Assembly (NCBI GenBank): GCA_937924345.1
Contig: CALDTD010000368.1
Coordinates: forward strand, 1 to 6,336
Direction of reading: 5' to 3'
Origin: an uncultured Flavobacteriales bacterium
GTDB lineage: Bacteria > Bacteroidota > Bacteroidia > Flavobacteriales_D > Parvicellaceae
Length of the DNA stretch: 6,336 nucleotides
A program made the translations under genes and the position numbers. This document shows, one piece after another, positions 1 to 5,900 of the stretch (position 1 is the first letter of the stretch; every line of letters begins with the position of its first letter). A model generated the notes under the pieces. The model had not been told where the DNA came from, did no database searches, and worked only from the letters and a program-made list of their open reading frames with translations.

Positions 1-1355
1 GAAACGATAAAAGGTGTGTTTGCATCTGAGTGATGAAGAATGTAATAGTCAAAAGTGTTACTAAATTCAGCATCATTAGTTCCATCTTTTTTTGATAATT
101 TTTGTTCTTTCTTTGATTTTAAATTAATGCTGTAGATTTCGCGTTGCATTGCAGTTTGATGTGCCGCTTGAAAGTAAATTGTGTTAGATTTTTCATCAAT
201 TCCATATACAGCAGTTACTTCCCAATCTCCTTTAGTAATTTGTTCTTCTTTACCCGTTGAGTAATTTATTTTATAAATATGATTAAATCCATCTTTTTCG
301 CTTGTCCATAAAAAAGATTCACCATCTTTTAAGAAAGTAATGTTATCATGAATATCTATGTAGGTTTTAGAAACTTCTGCATAAACAACTTTTGTTTGAA
401 CGCTCCTGTTATTCGGCCTCATCTGATTAAATGTTCCCATCCAAATTTCCAATTCATTTTGTAAACGATTTAGTTTTTGAACACTTAAAATATTTTCTTT
501 TGCCCATTTAATTCTAGGGATATAAATATCTGTTTCATCTCCAGTATAAAATTGTGAGCTTCTATCATTTTCCAGTTCATAAATATGAATAGTAACTAAA
601 GAGTTTGCTTCTCCAGCCTTGGGGTATTTAAATTTTTGATGAGTTGGATAAAGCGAGCCATACATTTTCATTTGAAATTCTTTAACATGATCTTCATCAA
701 ATCTATAGTAAGCTATCATTGAACCATCAGGAGACCATTCAAAACCTTTATCAAAACCAAATTCTTCTTCATAAACCCAATCCGTAGATCCATTAATTAT
801 ACTGTTATAAACTCCATCAGTTGTAACTTGAGTTTCATTACCTGTTGTAAAGTCTTTTATAAATAAGTTATTGTTTCTTGTAAATGCTACTTTGTCTTCA
901 GTTGGCGAGAAGTCTGCTAAACTTTGTTTTCCTAAGCTAAAGTCAGTTAGAGGAGTTAGCTTTTTAGTAGGGATATCATATATATAATAATTAGACTTTG
1001 TTGAATGCCTGTAAATTGACTCTTGTTCAGTAGCTAATAAAATTTTGGTTTCAGTAGGATTAAATTCATAATCTTCTATGTTTAAACCTTCTTTACCAAT
1101 TGTTTTGAATATAGCAGATGTAACTAAGTTGGTTTTCTTTTTAGGAGCGTTATATTTTGCTTTTTTAATTATACTTAAGTCGTCTTCAAATTCTAAGGTT
1201 GTAAAATTTAATCCATCATTCATAGAAATTACTCCATAAACGTTTTTGGCATTAAATGTTCCAGATACCCATATATCAGCATTAGAGATTTGCTTTTTTT
1301 GTGCTAAAAAAACTGTGAAAGTTGATAATAATATTAATAAGCTGTAAAATTTCAT
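1..1355 (-). CDS. Dipeptidyl peptidase IV (S9B family), N-terminal part; runs off the left edge
   Basis: Secreted or periplasmic serine exopeptidase of the DPP IV type, which removes N-terminal dipeptides (usually X-Pro or X-Ala) from peptides. Visible here are 451 codons: a signal peptide (Lys2, then a hydrophobic run to Ala18, likely cleaved before Gln19), then the eight-bladed beta-propeller (DPPIV_N). Family landmarks are the ESIYRH motif with Arg116, DWVYEEEF at residues 192-199, whose glutamates in the family bind the substrate N-terminus, the following WSPDG and AYYRFDED, and FLWTSEKDGFNHIY near residue 350. The visible part ends at SDANTP, close to the end of the propeller. The alpha/beta-hydrolase domain with the Ser-Asp-His triad is therefore outside the window and catalytic competence cannot be judged. 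The ATG at 1353-1355 is chosen because the signal peptide begins there; no Shine-Dalgarno is seen. The gene is co-directional with ttcA, 69 bases downstream of it. No frameshift or internal stop was found. Family assignment is very secure. Confidence 0.95.
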   Translation of the reverse strand, partial: MKFYSLLILLSTFTVFLAQKKQISNADIWVSGTFNAKNVYGVISMNDGLNFTTLEFEDDLSIIKKAKYNAPKKKTNLVTSAIFKTIGKEGLNIEDYEFNPTETKILLATEQESIYRHSTKSNYYIYDIPTKKLTPLTDFSLGKQSLADFSPTEDKVAFTRNNNLFIKDFTTGNETQVTTDGVYNSIINGSTDWVYEEEFGFDKGFEWSPDGSMIAYYRFDEDHVKEFQMKMYGSLYPTHQKFKYPKAGEANSLVTIHIYELENDRSSQFYTGDETDIYIPRIKWAKENILSVQKLNRLQNELEIWMGTFNQMRPNNRSVQTKVVYAEVSKTYIDIHDNITFLKDGESFLWTSEKDGFNHIYKINYSTGKEEQITKGDWEVTAVYGIDEKSNTIYFQAAHQTAMQREIYSINLKSKKEQKLSKKDGTNDAEFSNTFDYYILHHSDANTPFIV

Positions 1356-1383
1356 AAGTGTAAACTGTTTGGTGGGTAGCATT

Positions 1384-1415
1384 CAAAAGTTATTCCAAAG
1401 ATTTAAAGAAGTCAA
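1384..1415 (-). promoter_or_regulatory. Possible weak promoter for the peptidase gene
   Basis: Reading the minus strand, TTG (1413-1415) is followed after 20 bases by TAACTTTTG (1384-1392). This resembles the Bacteroidota TTG...TAnnTTTG pattern but has one extra base inside the -7 box. It would give a leader of roughly 25 bases. The alternative is read-through from ttcA across the 69-base gap, in which I see no terminator hairpin. The match is imperfect, so this is only a candidate. Confidence 0.25.
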
Positions 1416-1424
1416 AAAAGTGAC

Positions 1425-2291
1425 CTAAATATATTTTTCTATATCCTCTCCTTCTACTTCTTTGTCATCTTTGAACAATGACTCTAAATCGTGAAAGTTG
1501 TATAAATCTGTATCCATTAAGTGAGTAGGGGAGATGTTTTTTAATGCGTTAAACATAATTGCTTTCCTATTCGGGAATTTTGTCTCCCAATTATTTAACA
1601 ATTGCTTAGTTAGTTGACGCTGCATATTTGGTTGACTTCCGCATAAATCACAAGGTATAATTGGAAAGTCACGCTCTTTTGCGTAGATAATAATTTCCTC
1701 TTCTTTACAATAAGATAGAGGTCTTATTACTTGAAGTTCTTTATCATTAGTGATAAACTTAGGAGGCATAGCTTCAAGTTTTCCAGCAAAAAATAAATTT
1801 AAAAAGAATGTTTCTAATATATCTTCTCTGTGATGGCCTAATGCTATTTTGTTACAACCTAATTCTTTCGCCGTTTGATACAAAGCTCCTCTTCTAAGTC
1901 TAGAACAAAGACTACAAGTTGTTTTGCCTTCTTTTAAAACATCTAATACAACACTATATGTATCTTGTTCTACAATTTTGAATTCAACACCTAATTCGGT
2001 TAAATATTTTGGTAATATATGCTCAGGAAAATTGGGTTGTTTTTGATCTAGGTTTACTGCAACTATATCAAAATCAACATCCGAATACTTTTGGAAGTGA
2101 ATTAATATGTCAAGCATAGTATAGCTGTCTTTTCCACCAGACATACATACCATTATTTTATCACCTTTTTCAAAAAGATTGTAAGCTTCGTGTGCTCTCC
2201 AAACATCGGTACGTAGTCTTTTTGTATATTTCTTTAAAATATTTGGCGCTTTTTTTAGCTTAGATTCGTTTACTTTAACTACGTTTTCCAT
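1425..2291 (-). CDS. ttcA: TtcA, tRNA 2-thiocytidine(32) synthetase
   Basis: Cytosolic ATP-dependent tRNA thiolase that converts cytidine 32 in the anticodon loop of certain tRNAs to 2-thiocytidine, using an Fe-S cluster. The 288-residue protein has the PP-loop SGGKDS at residues 51-56 that binds and adenylates with ATP, a CSLC pair (Cys126 and Cys129) followed by [18 protein letters not shown] at about 151-163, and PCDLCGSQ at 213-220. In TtcA the CxxC pair plus one later cysteine ligate the cluster; here the third would be Cys214 or Cys217. This pattern and the length separate it from TilS (lysidine synthase), which lacks these cysteines. The start at 2291 keeps the family-typical basic stretch before the PP-loop and lies about 25 bases from a -7 promoter box. 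No Shine-Dalgarno is visible. The stop is TAG. The frame is intact and looks functional. Confidence 0.95.
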   Translation of the reverse strand: MENVVKVNESKLKKAPNILKKYTKRLRTDVWRAHEAYNLFEKGDKIMVCMSGGKDSYTMLDILIHFQKYSDVDFDIVAVNLDQKQPNFPEHILPKYLTELGVEFKIVEQDTYSVVLDVLKEGKTTCSLCSRLRRGALYQTAKELGCNKIALGHHREDILETFFLNLFFAGKLEAMPPKFITNDKELQVIRPLSYCKEEEIIIYAKERDFPIIPCDLCGSQPNMQRQLTKQLLNNWETKFPNRKAIMFNALKNISPTHLMDTDLYNFHDLESLFKDDKEVEGEDIEKYI

Positions 2292-2316
2292 GTGTCGAAT
2301 TGTGATAATATTAGTA

Positions 2317-2324
2317 CAAATATA
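2317..2324 (-). promoter_or_regulatory. Bacteroidota -7 box upstream of ttcA
   Basis: On the minus strand this reads TATATTTG, an exact match to the Bacteroidota -7 consensus TAnnTTTG. It implies a transcript start near 2310-2314 and a leader of about 20-25 bases before the ttcA ATG. No TTG is found at the usual 19-base spacing upstream, so the -33 element is weak or absent. Confidence 0.5.
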
Positions 2325-2516
2325 CTACAATTGTTTTTTATATATTTTGTGTAGTAAAAATCAATCTTTTTTTGCCAAAAGAAGGATTCGTCACTTAATT
2401 TTTGACAGAGCTTAACTTTAAATAATTAAACGGCTGTGAAATAATTGAAAAAACGGATGGAAATTTTATTTAAATGAGTAATCAAAAAAAGATTAGAAAG
2501 AGTTTGCTGAAAACTG
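2325..2516. other. AT-rich gap between ttcA promoter and tRNA-Leu; no gene seen
   Basis: About 190 bases without a credible gene. It holds many A and T runs and one weak inverted repeat (TAATC/GATTA, 2479-2495, around a homopolymer loop). Because tRNA-Leu and ttcA both point left, this gap would carry the tRNA 3' trailer and its terminator, but no convincing GC-rich hairpin with a T-tract was found. Confidence 0.6.
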
Positions 2517-2600
2517 TGCCCAAAGAGGGAGTCGAACCCTCACGTCCCAGTGGACACATGACCCTCAATCATGCCTGTCTACCAATTCCAGCATTTGGGC
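2517..2600 (-). tRNA. tRNA-Leu (anticodon GAG)
   Basis: The 84-base gene folds as a class II tRNA. The acceptor stem GCCCAAA/TTTGGGC pairs perfectly and the discriminator base is A. The anticodon stem CATGA/TCATG encloses loop TTGAGGG, giving anticodon GAG (plus-strand 2564-2566), which reads CUC and CUU. A long variable arm with a GTCC/GGAC stem is typical of leucine tRNAs, and the T-arm GAGGG/CCCTC closes a TTCGACT loop. CCA is not encoded (CAG follows the discriminator), so the tail must be added enzymatically. The gene lies 35 bases downstream of tRNA-Lys in the same direction. Confidence 0.96.
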
Positions 2601-2630
2601 AAAAAAAAACTTAACATAAATGTTAAGTTT
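2601..2630 (-). terminator. Terminator-like hairpin with T-tract between the two tRNAs
   Basis: Reading the minus strand, AAACTTAACA (2630-2621), loop TTTA and TGTTAAGTTT (2616-2607) make a perfect 10-bp stem, followed at once by more T, so that nine T in a row end at 2601. The next base is the first base of tRNA-Leu. The stem has only two G-C pairs, so it is thermodynamically weak for an intrinsic terminator. It may give partial termination after tRNA-Lys, or act as a processing signal in a Lys-Leu co-transcript. In the opposite direction it has no T-tract on the correct side. Confidence 0.55.
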
Positions 2631-2635
2631 AACTG

Positions 2636-2708
2636 TGATTCAGCAGGGGTTCGAACCCTGGACCCCATCCTTAAAAGGGATGTGCTCTACCAGCTGAGCT
2701 ACTGAATC
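2636..2708 (-). tRNA. tRNA-Lys (anticodon UUU)
   Basis: The 73-base gene gives a perfect cloverleaf: acceptor GATTCAG/CTGAATC, D-stem GCTC/GAGC, anticodon stem CATCC/GGATG around loop CTTTTAA (anticodon TTT at plus-strand 2673-2675), variable loop GGGTC, and T-stem CAGGG/CCCTG around TTCGAAC. The discriminator is A and CCA is not encoded. It reads AAA and AAG codons, the former abundant in this AT-rich genome. It is the first gene behind a strong promoter and is probably co-transcribed with tRNA-Leu. Confidence 0.97.
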
Positions 2709-2712
2709 TAAA

Positions 2713-2729
2713 CAATCATTTTTTGATTG
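2713..2729 (-). other. Small hairpin in the tRNA-Lys 5' leader
   Basis: CAATCA and TGATTG form a 6-bp stem around a five-base homopolymer loop (T on the plus strand, A in the transcript). It lies between the promoter and the mature 5' end at 2708, so it would fall almost entirely within the precursor leader that RNase P removes. It is short and could be chance. Confidence 0.35.
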
Positions 2730-2735
2730 CGGTTG

Positions 2736-2765
2736 CAAATATAATGACTTTTTCTGATTAGACAA
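2736..2765 (-). promoter_or_regulatory. Bacteroidota-type promoter for the tRNA-Lys/tRNA-Leu unit
   Basis: On the minus strand, TTG (2765-2763) is followed by exactly 19 bases and then TATATTTG (2743-2736), an exact fit to the TTG-N19-TAnnTTTG arrangement used by the primary sigma factor of Bacteroidota. Transcription should start near 2730-2733, giving a leader of about 22-25 bases before the mature 5' end of tRNA-Lys. This is the best promoter match in the window. Confidence 0.75.
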
Positions 2766-2766
2766 G

Positions 2767-2922
2767 TTGATTGTAATTTTTATTTTAAAATTAAATTTAA
2801 AAAGATGGATTTTTAGAGCAACTCTGGAAGAGATTTACCGTTAACTTGGTATAATATTGGTGTTTGTTCTCAGAATGTTAATAAATAAACGTTATTTAAT
2901 TAAAATTAATCTTTCATATTCT
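2767..2922. other. Divergent intergenic region, AT-rich; no gene seen
   Basis: This lies between the leftward tRNA promoter and the rightward -7 box of the large surface-protein gene. It contains no open frame of note. An AT-only 7-bp inverted repeat (TAAATAA/TTATTTA, 2882-2898, loop ACG) lies just upstream of where the -33 element of the rightward promoter would be. It could be an operator but is equally explained by base composition. Confidence 0.5.
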
Positions 2923-2930
2923 TAGTTTTG
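2923..2930 (+). promoter_or_regulatory. -7 box for the large surface-protein gene
   Basis: TAGTTTTG matches the TAnnTTTG consensus exactly and lies 25 bases before the ATG at 2956, a distance similar to that at ttcA. No TTG occurs 19 bases upstream (the bases there are TAA), so the promoter may be weak or need an activator. Confidence 0.45.
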
Positions 2931-2955
2931 GATACCTCAATAATAATTTACTTAA

Positions 2956-5900
2956 ATGAATAGTTCTGTATTAAAACTTTTTTTTCTACTGATATCAGTA
3001 GTATATATAAATTCATTTCTAGCTTCTCACGTTCCAGGAGGGAATATAACTTATGAATGTTTAGGGAATAATGAATATGAAGTAACGCTTACCATCTATG
3101 AGGACTGTGGGAATTCATTTATTGGTGATTTTGGTACATTAGATGAGGATATAGATATAACAAGCGATTGTGGAGATAATTTAGATTTAACATTAACGAA
3201 TACGATGTTTCAGAATGAGATATCTCAATTGTGTCCTTCAAGTATTGGTCAGTCAGAATGTAATGGAGGTAGTTTGCCGGGTATATATATGCATCAATGG
3301 AAAGGAACAATAACGTTGCCCTCTCAATGTGATTCTTGGCGTTTTGAATTTGATGATTGTTGTAGAAACAGCTCTTCAAATCTTGTCGGAACTACTAGTG
3401 ATTATTATTTTTATGCATCATTAAATAATATAGCAGCTCCGTGTAATTCTTCCCCTACAATTACAGCACCACCTATACCTTATTATTGTGTAAATCAACC
3501 AGTATGTTATAATTTAGGAATTGTAGAACCAGATGGAGACTCACTAGTATATTCTTTAGTTGAAGCATCTGAAGATGCTACGAATACAGTGGCATACCAA
3601 AATGGTTTTTCAGGCGCTCAGCCTATTGCTGGAATTACTATTGATTCTGAAACAGGATTAATTAATTTTACACCTACTGCTCAAGGAAATTATGTTGTTG
3701 TTATTAAAGTAGATGAATACGATGATAATGGAGTTTTATTAGGGTCAATAATTCAAGATTTTACTTTTGAGATTGCGAATTGTTCAAATCAAATCATTAG
3801 TTGTGGAAACTCTAATATTTCAAATGTAAATGGAAGCGTAACCCAAGTAGATCCGACGACCTTAGAAATGTGTGAAGGTGTTCCATTTTCTTTTGATTTA
3901 GAATTTACAGACCCTGATGCAGGTGATTCTTTATTTATTGAGAGTAATATTTCAATCGTATTGCAAGGAGCAATAACTACTATTACATATCCTAACTCTC
4001 CTTCTGCAAACGTTATTAAAATAAATGTAGCTTGGACTCCGCCTCCTGGGAGTTCTAATAATAATAATTCTTTTACCGTTACTGTTAGAGATAATGCTTG
4101 TCCTGTTTCTGGTCAGCAGACTTTGGTTTATAATATACAAGTTATAGGTAGTACTTATGCAGGTTTAGATTTAACTATTTGTGAAGGAGATTCAGTCAAT
4201 GTAACCGCCGAAAACGGAACTGTATTTAATTGGTTTGATATAAGTGGTGACCCAATAAATGTTGGAACTAACTTTAGTTGTAACAACTGTGCATCGCCAA
4301 TTATTAATCCGGCAATAACTTCTACCTATGAAGTTGTAAGTGATTTATCAGGCAATTGTGTTAATCGTGATACTATAACTATTAATGTTGCACCTAATTT
4401 TACTTACACTATTGATCAAAGTTCTGCATCTAGTTGTTTAGGTGCGGAAATACAATTAGAAGTTACACCTGATACACCTAATAATTATACTTATTTATGG
4501 ACGCCTTCTGATGATTTAGATAACGCTACAATTGCTAATCCTATTTTTTCTCCTTCTACTCCTGGAACTTTTGTGAAAGAGGTTACAGTTACAAGCCCTT
4601 TGGGTTGCATTAAGTACGATTCTATAGAAGTAAATGTCATTTCTGAGTTCGCGCCAGATTTATCTTTGTCAAGAACAAATTTATCTGTTTTATCTTGTGA
4701 GGATTCTGCGATTTTCAACATAGATTTGGGAGGCGGTATCCCAGCTCAATGTGGCCCAAGTGCTACTCTAAATTGCTCAGGAGGCTCAACTCAAGTTTTA
4801 GGTAATAATGATGGTGTGAATGGAGCAACTTTTACTAATGCCTGGCCAGCTCCTTTTGGCAATTATTATAGAAATGCAAAGCATCAATTTTTGTACACAG
4901 CTGCTGAATTAAATGCAATTGGTTTTACTGGAGGTAAAATTAATAAAATTAGTTTTGAGGTTACAGACATGAATAGTAGTACATCAAATTATAATAGTTA
5001 TTCGGTGAGAATAGGGTGTGTGGGTATAAACGCTATAACAGATTGGCAAACAGGGTTAACGCAAGTTTTTGGTCCTCAAGATATCTCTATCAATACTGGG
5101 TGGAACGATTTAGTGTTTTCTACAGCATACGAGTGGGATGGAATTTCAAATTTAGTTATAGAAATTTGTTATGATAATTTAGCTGAAACTTTCACTCAGA
5201 ATGCTTCGTCGCCCTATACTAATACTCCTTTCGTTTCTTCAATTTATTATCGTTCTGATAGTCAAAATGCATGCTCATCCAATAGCGATACAGGTACATT
5301 AACGAGAAGACCTGTAACACGTTTTTCGTTTTGTCCTACTACACCTGATCCTTCTGCTTTTAATTTTGAGTGGACAGTAAATGGAGCACCATATACGGTT
5401 ACAAATTATAATGAACCACTTAGATTTTACGATACTCCAGATGCATCGATTGATTATCATTTAGTCGTAACAAATATTGCTGGTGGATGTGCAGATTCTA
5501 TAGATTTTAGTTTTACTTCAGAATGTCTAGAACCAAGACCTAGAATTGAAGTTCCAACTTGTAATGGAGGAGACGATGGACTAATTAAAGTTGGTGCAAT
5601 AGGAGATAATGGGCCTTTATGGAAGTTTGAATTGTTAAATAACTTAGGTATTATTGTTGCGACTCAAGATAATATAACGGATTCAGCAACTTTTGACAAT
5701 TTAGTTGCTGGTCAGTATACAATTAGAGTAACAGATACAGTTGGGTTAACAGCTGACTCTATTGTTGTAGTTGAAGAACCAACACCAATTGTTCTTTCTG
5801 TAGGTAATGATACTACAATTTGTATTGGAGGAACAGCTGTTTTAAATGCAACCGTTACAGGTGGAAATGGTATAAATTCATATTTGTTTAATTGGACGGG

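Noticed and set aside
2479..2495. TAATC/GATTA inverted repeat downstream of tRNA-Leu as its terminator
   Set aside because: The stem has only five pairs and the run of T on the minus strand is in the loop rather than after the stem, so it lacks intrinsic terminator form.
2474..2614. A 46-codon plus-strand frame across tRNA-Leu, with a KEGVEPSRP-like peptide
   Set aside because: It is the antisense of the tRNA-Leu gene and ends in the spacer hairpin; peptides of this kind are a well-known artefact of translating tRNA complements.
2850..2855. A TATAAT sequence as a sigma-70-type -10 box for the giant gene
   Set aside because: The Bacteroidota primary sigma factor does not use this consensus, no matching -35 is at the right spacing, and a TAnnTTTG box lies closer to the start.
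2636..2955. Integration of a mobile element at tRNA-Lys, carrying the giant gene
   Set aside because: The giant gene is on the 5' side of the tRNA, whereas integrases usually target the 3' part; no integrase and no repeated tRNA fragment were found.
3119..3379. An 86-codon minus-strand frame starting with TTG
   Set aside because: It lies wholly inside the giant plus-strand gene, has no recognisable domain, and comes from the complement of AT-rich coding sequence.
4051..4068. An AAT triplet run as a slippage or phase-variation tract
   Set aside because: Only about four repeats are present, and they are triplets, so length changes would not shift the frame; it encodes a short Asn run in a loop-like segment.
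3952..4140. A 62-codon minus-strand frame
   Set aside because: It is antisense to Ig/cadherin-like coding sequence, with Arg/Ser/Ile-rich low-complexity content and no promoter or family features.
4491..4721. A 76-codon minus-strand frame starting with TTG
   Set aside because: It is antisense to the intact giant gene, and its lysine-rich sequence simply mirrors the sense codons.
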